The translations under genes and the position numbers were made by a program. Shown piece after piece: positions 47,681 to 57,728 of a DNA stretch of 64,000 bases (positions within the stretch are counted from its first letter, which is position 1; each line of letters starts with the position of its first letter). The notes under the pieces were generated by a model. It ran no database searches and was not told where the DNA came from. It saw nothing but the letters and a program-made list of their open reading frames with translations. The stretch lies in NCBI GenBank assembly GCA_025331445.1, contig JAIWNE010000005.1:248001-312000 (forward strand), written 5' to 3'. This DNA is from Blakeslea trispora (taxonomy: Eukaryota > Mucoromycota > Mucoromycetes > Mucorales > Choanephoraceae).

Positions 47681-48226
47681 GAATGGCCAAAGAAAGAAAA
47701 AGAAAAGAAAAAAGTGAGACAAGAAGAGAGAGAGAGAGAGAGAGAGGAAAAAAGAATCACAACAGAGTAATGTGATGCACAAACTTACAAAGTTAGGCCC
47801 GCTTTATTCAGGCTACATTTTCTCACAAATCATGCAATTTTAAGAGAAAGAAGGAAAGAAAAAGGGGCGAGGGGGGCGAGACAAAGATGTTGTACAGGGA
47901 AAAAGCAGGTTGTCTTATTGGCTATTGTTTATTTCAATGATCAATTCTTCTTTTGGTGCTACAAGTCTAAATCTCATGACATTAAGTTTGAGCCTATTGA
48001 ACTTGGTATCTTCAGTTGTCTGCTTATGAACGGGAGCATATTATCCAATCACAGATAAGAAATAGACTGTAAAAGAGTTTTAGAGTAGGACTTAACCCAA
48101 TTGGCTTTTCCTATTAAGTAATGAATGACAGATGACTGCTTTGCTTAAAAGCTACTAGAAGTGACAACAAAAAGACCCAAAACTTTAAAGAGAGAACATA
48201 ATCCACAAAATTTTTAAAAGCTATTT
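47681..48226. other. Intergenic
   Basis: Upstream of the HMG-box gene. It has a GA-rich microsatellite at 47728-47747 and a G-rich patch near 47864-47880. No gene seen. Confidence 0.5.
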
Positions 48227-48228
48227 TA

Positions 48229-48253
48229 CAGTGCTTCGGGTCTTAAACCTGAA
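48229..48253 (+). repeat. Left terminal inverted repeat
   Basis: 25 bp, an exact reverse complement of 50935-50959. Similarity decays quickly beyond the first 25 bp into A-rich sequence at both ends. Confidence 0.95.
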
Positions 48254-48641
48254 GAAAAAAAGCCCATCTATGAAATCTTTCAGAGGGACCAAAAGTGAAT
48301 GGATTCATATAAAACCGCATAACATATATTTTTCATACCTTTCTAAACAAAAGTTGTCATATACTTTCTTGATTAACATAAAAATATTTTTTTCTGAAAG
48401 GCTTCAAAGTCGAGCGGTTTTTCAAAATTTTGGCTGTGGTTATATGATGAGGCCATATATTTGAAAGAGGGCTATAGGGGGTCATCAGTCTACCCATATA
48501 GGACTATGAAGTTGAGTTTCAAATAGCTCGCCGTGTAACATAAATCTAGCCAATTGTATCGCATTCTTCTTATTAACATTCTAATAAAGTCAATTATTGT
48601 TTTCAGTTTGACAGAACCTCTTTATAAAACTTTTTATTAAA

Positions 48642-50774
48642 ATGCCTGCATTAAGTAACAGAAAGAAAGCTGCTTTAAACAAAAAACGATCCGAACAAGG
48701 AGATTTCATAAAGAATGATTCTTCAACAAATTCCGTTGATCAACACGAAGATTGGGAGATGAATCAATTGGATGTGGAATTGTTGATTCAACCTTCTGAA
48801 GAAGTAGAAGTATCTACCGACTCGCCCAAGACAATTGATCAAGTACTTGGAAAGAGAACTGATCAATCTCTCGGATCAGGTCAAAAAAGAAAAGGGGTAT
48901 ATCAAAAGAACTCGGATGTCACAAAGTGGAGAAGAAGAAAGGAAGCTGAAGCCATCGATTCGAAGCAGAAACTGACTAACTTTGGAATCACTATCACCAA
49001 GAGATCCGAAGTAGAACGTCCTGTTGTAATGAGTCATACAAAGTTAGAGCTCATCAGAATCAAGGACTCTGTGCAAAACCTGGACAAGCATATTCTACCT
49101 ATCATGAATAAGGCAAAGGAAGGAAATCCTATGCATAGGTACGAATACTGCCAGTATCTTTCTATGAAGTTGTATTTCACAAAGAGACTTCAGGGAATGA
49201 ACAAAGGTGATAGTTCAAGAGAAACAGCCAATTACTATTGGCCAAACAACAATGAAAATTATCGAGCTTCGACCATTATTCAGTGGGCTACCCAGTTCAT
49301 TGAGGAGGGTAGCATTTCCGAGCATCAGCAAGGCAAGCACATCAAGCGACAATCTTTTTTGAGCGACTCTGATGTGAAGCTACTCACATTAGAGAAAATA
49401 AAACAGATGAAGCCTGAGTTACGAAGCTTAGGAAGCATCAAAAAAGTGATTGAAGAAGAGGTCGTTCCTCAGGTTCTTGGTGTTGCTTCTGGCCAAACAG
49501 TGAATTTGGATACCGTAGCCAACTATTTGTACGAGTGGGACTACTCGTACAGAAAGAATAAGAAGAGCATTTATTTTGATGGCCATGAAAGGGAGGATGT
49601 AATTGCCTACCGTAATTCATGGTCATCAAGAATGCTCGGCTATATGAAGAGAGCCGAGTTCTACGAAGGTGAAGCTCAGGAGATAGTCTTGGAGCCAGAA
49701 CTGAGCGATGAAGAGAAGAAGGTGGTATTCATCACACATGATGAAAGCACCTTCTACTCTAATGATGGCAAGGATGACCTCTGGCTCCTTGAAGGTGAAA
49801 ACCATATAAGGAAGAAGTCTATGGGCTCTTCCTTGATGGTTTCAGAGTTCCAATGTCCTTGCCATGGAACCATGAAAATCAAGGGCTGGACATCTAGAAA
49901 GGTGTTTAAAGCTGGAGATAGTCGAGATGGATGGTGGACGTCTAAGCATATGGTAGAACAACTGGTAACGGATGCAATTCCTTTGTTCGAAGCTTTGCAT
50001 CCGGATTGCATCGGTGTTTTTCTGTTGGACAACAGCTCCAATCACGCTGCTTTTGCCGACGATGCCTTAGTCGCAAAGCGCATGACTTTAAATGAGAAGC
50101 CATGGCCTGAGGACAGCAAGACCAGTTTTTGTGACACTACTGTCACTCTCAGTAAAGGAGAGGTTTTAAATCAAACCTTCTTCTACAACAAGGTCTTGCA
50201 AACAGTTGACAGAAAAGGCAAAGCAAAGGAAAAGACCGTCCGATATTTTAAAGGCATAAAAAAGATTTTAGAAGAAAGGGGTCAATGGCTCGGATGTGAT
50301 TTGGATGGCAAGGCATGGAAGCTTAACTGCGGTGACCCAGTGCCTGGAAGAAAGTCTGTTTGCTGTGCTCGTCACTTCCTTGAAAGCCGACCTGACTTCA
50401 TCAGTCAGAAATCAGCTCTACAAGAAGTCATAGAAGGAAGTGGTCATATCTTTGAGCTGTATCCTAAATATCACTGTGAGTGTAATTGGATTGAGCTTTA
50501 TTGGTCGTATGCAAAGCGACAGGCTCGTCTTCATTGTGACTATAGCTTCAAGTCTTTGGAGGAAAACATTGACACTTATCTTGATAAGGCTGCTAATATA
50601 GTTCATATAAGAAAGTACTATCAAAAGTGTATGGACTATATTGAAGCCTATAGCAAGTGTTCAGACGGTCGCGAGGTTGTCAGTCAAGTCAAGCAATTTG
50701 TAACAAAGACATATCTGTCTCATAGAAAATTTACCCTTTCTTCTGCAAATATTTCTCTTGAAAATGAACAATAA
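48642..50774 (+). CDS. DDE transposase (710 aa)
   Basis: Cut-and-paste transposase of the element 48229-50959. The N-terminal 120 residues are basic and polar, with KR-rich stretches fit for nuclear import. The middle has helical DNA-binding regions (NYRASTIIQWATQFIEEGSI). The catalytic core has a first Asp in FITHDESTFYSNDG (about residue 366), then MGSSLMVSEFQCPCHGTM. The second Asp is in IGVFLLDNSSNHAAF (about 463) and the Glu in HCECNWIELYWSYAKRQAR (about 616). All three acidic residues are present. The region CCARHFLESRPDFISQKS before the Glu matches a DDE group seen widely in fungal genomes. The intronless intact frame suggests possible activity. Confidence 0.9.
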   Translation: MPALSNRKKAALNKKRSEQGDFIKNDSSTNSVDQHEDWEMNQLDVELLIQPSEEVEVSTDSPKTIDQVLGKRTDQSLGSGQKRKGVYQKNSDVTKWRRRKEAEAIDSKQKLTNFGITITKRSEVERPVVMSHTKLELIRIKDSVQNLDKHILPIMNKAKEGNPMHRYEYCQYLSMKLYFTKRLQGMNKGDSSRETANYYWPNNNENYRASTIIQWATQFIEEGSISEHQQGKHIKRQSFLSDSDVKLLTLEKIKQMKPELRSLGSIKKVIEEEVVPQVLGVASGQTVNLDTVANYLYEWDYSYRKNKKSIYFDGHEREDVIAYRNSWSSRMLGYMKRAEFYEGEAQEIVLEPELSDEEKKVVFITHDESTFYSNDGKDDLWLLEGENHIRKKSMGSSLMVSEFQCPCHGTMKIKGWTSRKVFKAGDSRDGWWTSKHMVEQLVTDAIPLFEALHPDCIGVFLLDNSSNHAAFADDALVAKRMTLNEKPWPEDSKTSFCDTTVTLSKGEVLNQTFFYNKVLQTVDRKGKAKEKTVRYFKGIKKILEERGQWLGCDLDGKAWKLNCGDPVPGRKSVCCARHFLESRPDFISQKSALQEVIEGSGHIFELYPKYHCECNWIELYWSYAKRQARLHCDYSFKSLEENIDTYLDKAANIVHIRKYYQKCMDYIEAYSKCSDGREVVSQVKQFVTKTYLSHRKFTLSSANISLENEQ

Positions 50775-50934
50775 ACTTTAATTTTTTCTTTTATTTGTCT
50801 CTCGAGTTGCTATAAATAGACTACCATTTCCATTTTAGTAACTAAAATCATAAATCATTAGAAAGGTCACAGGTTCGATTCCCGTTGAAGTTATTTTTTT
50901 CTGATGGTCAAAATTTGAAAGGATTTTTTGGTTT

Positions 50935-50959
50935 TTCAGGTTTAAGACCCGAAGCACTG
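50935..50959 (-). repeat. Right terminal inverted repeat
   Basis: 25 bp, an exact reverse complement of the left repeat, followed by target TA. Confidence 0.95.
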
Positions 50960-50961
50960 TA

Positions 50962-51758
50962 CTAGAAGGAGGCATGATTAAATTGAGCAACTTCTCACTT
51001 TGTTTAACAAAAAAAAAAAGATGGCAAAGAATTGCGAGTTATATAATACTTCAAAACAGCTTTTCTGCCTTACTCTTTGACAGAATTTTCAGCAATAGAT
51101 TTGTACGCCGTCTAAAGCATATTGTACATAAAGGCAGCATGTCACCATATGTTCACTATTAGGTTATGTAACCATTGCAATGTGTTGAAAAAATAGGGAA
51201 ACATTACGTCTACCTCACCATACACTTTAAGATACTTTTTTTTGACACAATTAAATGAATCAGAATAATTGATTCTGCAAAAATATTAAGCGCTTTGTTA
51301 CTTTGGTAAAATTATGCAAATATAGCTCAAATTATTAGTGAGGTATGGCTAATATGCAGCATATTGTTATTCAAATACAACTAAATCTTCATTTATTTCA
51401 AAAACACTATTCTCTTTGCTTAGAATGAGGAAAAAGTAGCTTCGTAATGAGATGAAGCATGTTTTCAATTTGAGGCACTTCGAGTTTTTGCGAATTTGAC
51501 AAGTTTGAGCTTCAATCAGTTCTATGTCATCATCAAAAAGAGCAAAGTAAAGGCGATATATCACTTTTTCAACAACTATCGCCTATCGGAAATGTTTAGA
51601 TATTAGTTTTTTACGTAACACTATAAACTAAAACTTTACACAATATGAGTGTCTAAGAATAGTGACCGGCGGTATAAAGATTTGCCATAACAAGAATATC
51701 AGGCACAAAAAAAAATTGCTTATTGACTCATGGTTTTTTACTCTTTTGTTCACATACA
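50962..51758. other. Intergenic
   Basis: About 0.8 kb between the transposon and the phospholipase gene. It is AT rich and no supported gene was seen. Confidence 0.5.
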
Positions 51759-53342
51759 ATGCCAAAAATAACAAACTTGTTTCAAAATAACAAGTTTATT
51801 ATTGCTTTTCTTGAAAGCAAAAATAATAGGCAGAATCTGATTGCTATCACAACTACTATTGCTCTTTCATCTTTGCTCTACTTTGCGTGCCTTCGATCAA
51901 GCCAAACACAACCCATTAACACAACTGAAGCAATCCGAAAAAGAAAGATTACAGCAAGAGATTCGTTGCTAAAGCCTCAAGAGAAGTATGCCAGCTTGAA
52001 GGTGAGAGTAATATTTTGCTATCTAGAAAGAAGATGGATTTACTGATTCATTTGTAGATTGGAAGCGTGTTTGCAAATCCTTTCGAAGAATGGAAAGAAG
52101 TTCCCTTTTACAGGACTTTGTTCTTTTGGTTGAGAAGATGGAAAGGGAACGGTGTTCCCCAAGATAAAAAGGTATATGTTTGGTCTTTTCACAAACAAAT
52201 AAGCCTTTGTCAAACAAGTCAAGCTGACAAATAAGTCCAAATGTAGAAACTTGAAGAAGAATTGCCTGTTGTGAAACCTGACTTTGGTCAAGTTGATTGG
52301 GCATCAAGTGCAGTAACACTCACTTGGTTTGGGTAAGGTTTATGTTTGTGCATCTTTGTTTTGCTCTTTTTCTTTTGTCTAACAGAAGTGCAGACAATCC
52401 ACATGTCTCATAACAATAGATGGCTTGACCATATTATCTGATCCGGTCTTCAGCAAATGTTCAATTAACGATTACCTAGGACCAAAAAGATTAAGGCCAG
52501 TTCCATGCAAGCTAGAAGAATTGATGGATAGAATCGACATTGTAATAGTTTCTCATGATCACTTTGATCATTTAGGTAAAGCGACTTAGAGATTAACTCG
52601 ATAGGCATAATCAATTCACACCACCAAATAGATGAGGCAGCAGTTCACAAACTTGGAAATTCTGTGATTTGGTATGTTCCTTTAGGATTAAAGCCTTGGT
52701 TTAACAAAAGAGGAATCTTCAATGTAAATGAAATGGATTGGTGGCAAGAAATCAGATGTGACGTAAATCCTGATGTCAAGATTGCCTGTGTTCCTGCTAT
52801 GGTATTTTTTTTTTTGGTTCTTCTATGACATAGGTTATTAATCATTTTCTTTTAAAAAAACAAGCATTGGAGTGGATCAAGAACTCCATTCGAAAAGAAC
52901 AATACACTCTGGTGTAGTTATGTGATTGAAGGAAGTAAGAACAAAGTCTTTTTTTGGTAAGTTCTATACATTTTTTGGGCGAAAGAAGCACATTAACTCT
53001 TAAAACAGTGGTGATACTGGTTATGCTCCTGAACTGTTCAAAGCTATTGGTGAATTATATGCACCATTTACGTTAGCTGCTATTCCAATTGGCAGTTTTA
53101 TGCCTACACATCTAATGCAGCACCTTCATATGGGTCCCGAAGATGCCATTAAGGTACACTTTGATTTAGGAAAGCCTCTTCTATCCGTTGGGATTCATTG
53201 GGCTACATTCATGATGTCCGATGAGCATTATTTGGCGCCAAGAGATAATTTAAATCACTTATGGAGCTTACTTGAGCCTGGTGACACAGAAGGAACAGAC
53301 TTTACTACTGTCTTATTTGGACAAACTGTGATAATAGACTAG
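51759..53342 (+). CDS. NAPE-PLD-like metallo-beta-lactamase phospholipase (FMP30-like)
   Basis: Zinc hydrolase expected to cleave N-acyl-phosphatidylethanolamine; fungal FMP30 relatives sit in the mitochondrial inner membrane. Seven exons (51759..52001, 52058..52171, 52247..52332, 52394..52575, 52632..52801, 52865..52956, 53009..53342) give 406 aa. A membrane helix lies near residues 29-46 (IAITTTIALSSLLYFACL). Family blocks are FANPFEEW, LTILSDPVFSK, YLGPKRLRPVPC, the metal site VSHDHFDHL, IWYVPLGLKPWF, MHWSGSRTP, FFCGDTGYAPELF, FTLAAIPIGSF, HMGPEDAIKVH and GIHWATFMMSDEHYLAP. The usual GHxT before the metal site reads GQST with the best acceptor. The acceptor before HWSG is weak. Confidence 0.9.
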
Positions 53343-53540
53343 AGTACCACAAGCCATCATGCACATTGTTTTGTTAGAGCTAAAATTTGCATGAATTATT
53401 CTAAATTAGAGCAATTAGATTTATTGAGTAATATTACTTATTAACTATATTACAGATAGGCATAAGCGAGAAGGGTTGAAATAAAAAAAAAAAAAAGAGT
53501 GGATATGAATAAATAAGCTTTTAAAAAAGTGATAGTGAAT

Positions 53541-55395
53541 CTAAATAAGCATGCCTGCAATAGAAGCAGACAACCAAGTACTGATACAGCCACAGATCAT
53601 TGCGGAAAGAGCTAAAGAAGAGATGTCACCGGATCTCTTAGGTGCAAGAGAGTTCAGAACACCAACTTGCATACCGACGGAACTAAGGTTACCGAAACCA
53701 CAAAGAGCATATGTAGCAACCACGTAGGATCTAGCAGAGATTTGGTCCTTGTAAGTGGAGGTTAACAATTGGTAAGCAACAAATTCGTTGGCCCAGACCT
53801 TGTTGGCCATCAAGGTACCAACAGCAACGAGATCTTTATCATCAGCACCAATCAACCAAGCAACGGGCACAAAGATATAACCAGTAATCAATTGAAGAGT
53901 CAAGTTTTGAATAGTAACAAAGTTACCAACCCAGGTCAAGAAAGCGTTGACAGCGCTCAAAAGAGCCAAGATGGCAATCAAGTTTGCCAAAACCAACAAG
54001 ACAATATTGATACCAACAGCGGCACCCTTACCAGCAGCATGAAGAGCGTTGGAAGTGTCTTTGTCGTGACTGATTTCGGTAATATGGGCAACCTTAGATT
54101 CTTCGGATTCGGGGTAGCGGATCTTAGAAATAGCAATTGAACAAGGGATAGACATGATACAAGAAGTCAATAAGGCTTGACCAGAAACACCCATAGCAAT
54201 GTAACCATAAAGGGTAGAGCCTGAAATGGTGGCGAAACCACAAGTCATGATCTGATGGAATTCAGACTTTGTCAAGAGAGGAATCAAAGGTTCAATCAAC
54301 AAGGCGTTTTCACTTTGACCGAGGAAAGGCTAGAGGAATAAAATTAGTATGTCGTTCTTAAAAAAAATTTTTTTCTCATGTCGAAAACTTACAGAAGCAA
54401 TTGTAACAATAGATTCAGCACCAGAAACATTGAGGACCTTCATACATGCCATGGAGAGATACTTTAGCAAGAAAGGAATAGTACCAGTGAAATACAAGAC
54501 TTGAACAGTGGCAGCAAAGAAAATAATAGCAGGGAATACAGAGACAGCAAAAATACCAGCATTGGCGACATTGTCACCAAAGACGAAGTCAGTACCGTAC
54601 CAGGCCTTAGAGAGATAACCTTCAGCAAATGTAGCCAACCAGGAGAAGATATCATGACCAGCAGTAGATCTAAACACAAAGAGAGCCAACAAGAATTGAA
54701 TCAAGATTGCAGAGCTGACAGTGTTCCAGGGTACGTGCTTGCGGTGCTTGGAGCAGGCAAAGGTACCAGCAATGAAGACAAACAAACCAAAGCAAGAGAT
54801 CAAACGACGAACACGAGGTGATTCTTCTTTCTCAGGGAAGGCAAACACAGTAGCAACAATGACGAGACCGACTAAGATACCATAGCCAATTGTTCTCACA
54901 AGAGGAGAGGTATGGGCGTAAAGCTGGCTAGAGATGCCGTTGATACAGTAGTTCCATGGCTTGCTGACGATAGTTGTGGGGGCGAATACAAAGAAAACAT
55001 ATAAAGTGAAGTACAAGTAGATCAAGCCCAAAATAAGCAATTCTTGGTTGTAGCCCTTAGGAACTTGCAAGACAAATGCAGCAATTAAGAAGCCAGTGAA
55101 AAGAAACCACATAGCAGGGCTTTAAAGAATTGTTAGAAAAGGATCTTCATGTTTGTTTGTCTACTCATATTTACAGGATGAATTTACGGTATTTTTGATA
55201 TAGGCTTCGTTGGATAGGGTGTTCTTTGTGTTCAGCACCATTCTCATTGGGATCATAACCAGCTTCTTCAACAGTGTTCATCTTGTCAAACATATAATCT
55301 TTGTCTTGACTGGAGGAGTCATTCTTTTCAACATCGAAATCTGTGTGTTTATTATGCTCATGTGGAGCAGGTGTTAGATTTTTCTCTTGATCCAT
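53541..55395 (-). CDS. Concentrative nucleoside transporter (CNT/SLC28 family)
   Basis: Plasma-membrane cation-coupled nucleoside symporter. Exons complement(53541..54329, 54393..55119, 55175..55395) give 578 aa. A cytosolic acidic N-terminus (MDQEKNLTPAPHEHNKH) is followed by three N-terminal helices, then the CNT core: FVFGDNVANAGIFAVSVFPA, IIFFAATVQVLYF, SGAESIVTIASPFLGQSENA (first re-entrant loop with substrate-binding GQSEN), MTCGFATISGSTLYGY, GYIFVPVAWLIG, NKVWANEFVAYQLL (second substrate loop), YALCGFGNLSSVGMQVG and a final helix. Length and order match the family. The second intron falls inside the VTIAS/PFLGQSE loop. Confidence 0.95.
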
Positions 55396-57728
55396 TATGT
55401 AGTATGTACAATAGGTTGAATCAGCTAAACAAAAGACTAATAAAGAGGTATAGTAATGGAGAGTAAGAGAATTAAGATTGAAAGAAATTCGAATTTGACT
55501 TGGTCCTTTTATACTCAACTCGAATTATGCTAAATACTTTGATAGGCAAAAAAAATTTTTCTCGTCTAAGATAATAAATTCAACTAAAGACAGGCTTATG
55601 ATTGGGTCGTTTTATGCGGTGTTACATACTTTTTTGTGTTTAAGTACACTCAAATTTGATTAGTTACTTAAAAAAAAATTGACTAGTGGACGGCCAGGTA
55701 TAGTGAAAACTCCGTATAAAATTAGGAAATCCTGAACAAAACAAGAACTTTTTTTTTTGAAATCAAAATGAATTACAACTCATTATGAGTTCTCACGACC
55801 CTTCAAATATTACTATATTCATCATATTAGCACATTATTTGGTATGTTTCTTGTACAAGAAACAAAACTCCTTAAACTGTCAAAAGTATGTCAATTGGTT
55901 TCGTGCACGGTTGGGCTCAAGATATACTACGCTTCTTTTGTTTTATTTTGAAATGTCAAAAAGTTATAATTTTCCACTCCACAATGACAGTCATTAATTG
56001 ATCGCTTGCAAGATTCAATTTCTTTGTTGGGTGAGTCATATACACCGCATCTCTTTTTTTTTTTTTCTAAAAAAAAAAAAAGGACCCTCCTCAGCATATG
56101 AGCTTTAAATTTTTTTGCAGGTTTCATCGATCTACAATCTAAAGATTCTGCTCAATGCTTGTTCTTTACTCTGGACTTGTATCAAATCACTTGCCTTCAC
56201 CTGAGTACCTAGTTCACCAATATGCTGAGCATTAAAACCTTCTTTTTTTCTTTCGTATTCGTTTTGGTGCGAGTGCTAGAAATAACCTACTGTGTGTAAC
56301 TATAGCACTAATTCGGGACAACCCTTTTTTCCGTAAAAAGCAATGTTTACCACTATCAGAATAAATTGAAACAAAAGGATTTGATATTCACATGAGAATT
56401 CGAACAATTCTGTTGGTCGACATCAATCGAAATCATCTATCCGGGTTATGGTAATAAGAGAAGGTTAGTTTCATAAATGGATTAGTTTTTTTCTTTTATT
56501 GCTCAAAAGGATCTAAAGCATTACTGTTACTTTTAAACCAAGTTTGATTCCTCATATTCGGGATCAACAAAGCGCAACAACATATGAACAAACAAATATG
56601 CTTATGTGAGAAACAATTGTGTTCATCTATTAAAAGGTCCTCTAGATGTAACAATTAGATTGATACAAAACCAACACATGCGAGCTGAAAAAGGTGAATA
56701 TTTATTTCGTCAATTTTCAATTGAGACACTTTCAAAAAGTGCACGCTCCTTAATGTTGTCGAGTCTGCCTTAAAATCAGTAGAGTGAATTTGTATTTTCA
56801 AGTGCAACATCAAAGAAAAGGCACAACCTTTATCAATACTGAAGTATTTTTGATAGCAAGATGTAGATAGCAAAATCAAGGTCATGAGCATATAAAACCT
56901 GATATGTGCTATCTTGTTTGCTTAAAGATAACATTGTACCATGATTGATTAAGGTATCTATTGTGACCATGATAAGAATTCAAGACATTCACTTGTATCA
57001 AACAAAAAGATTGCCCTCAATAGAAACAAATAAAGAAAATCTAGTAGATCCCTTCAAACAGTTGTACAAAAAAAGATAAACGCAAACAACAAGGAAATAA
57101 GTATGAGTTTGTGGCATCACATGTTGTCTTGTTGTTTATCATCATTAGCTCAAAGCCTATCAAACGCTAAGAAAAAGAAAGTGCACAGATTATTCTATAT
57201 AGGCATAAAGCGTTTAAACCTGAATTTCTTCGATTGAACAATATGGCTAAAGACTGTTTTCAATATATAGATGTAAGCCCTTTTTTTTGGAATCGCTATA
57301 GAAGAGATAGTAACATACATGAATTCATGGAAAACATTCTTCTATGTGAATCTCAAATTTGATTTGTGTGTATGTTGATTTAGATACTCAAGTTTAAAAA
57401 GAGTATGAAATCATCACTTAACTTTTCCTCTTTTAGACAATTAGCGTAATTTAGTTCACGGCGTTGCTTTTTTGCAAAACCGCTTTAGTGAACCCTGAAG
57501 ACTTTAAAGACAACAATTACATATCTCTCTTGATACATTCATGCTACAGAAAAAAGGAAGTTTCTGCAAGCTTGGCTAGATTTACAAAATTTTCGTTGAT
57601 ACTGATTGGGCTCTCTCTTTTTTAAAGGAAACAATATGATCGGTGTATAGAATGGTAAAAAGATGATGAATATAAACAGATGTAAAGTAAGAGAGGTGGA
57701 GAGGGATTTTTGTAAAGAAGCCCTCTCA
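55396..57728. other. Intergenic, no feature seen
   Basis: About 2.3 kb of AT-rich DNA. Short open frames (55785-55997, 56655-56891) have no family resemblance. Facing T and A runs near 56051-56083 could form a hairpin. Confidence 0.5.

Larger units (their letters stand above)
48229..50959 (+). mobile_element. Apparently intact 2.73-kb DNA transposon
   Basis: Perfect 25-bp terminal inverted repeats (48229-48253 and 50935-50959) start CAGTGCTTCGGG, with TA dinucleotides directly outside both ends (48227-48228 and 50960-50961). A single uninterrupted transposase gene occupies most of the inside. The intact frame and perfect ends suggest recent insertion. TA target use and the CAGTG end place it with Tc1/mariner-like (ITm) elements, although the catalytic spacing is unusual. 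Confidence 0.92.

Noticed and set aside
50855..50905. Functional tRNA gene
   Set aside because: Only a T-arm-like B box is visible. There is no A box, no anticodon arm with a proper loop, and no acceptor stem at the right distance.
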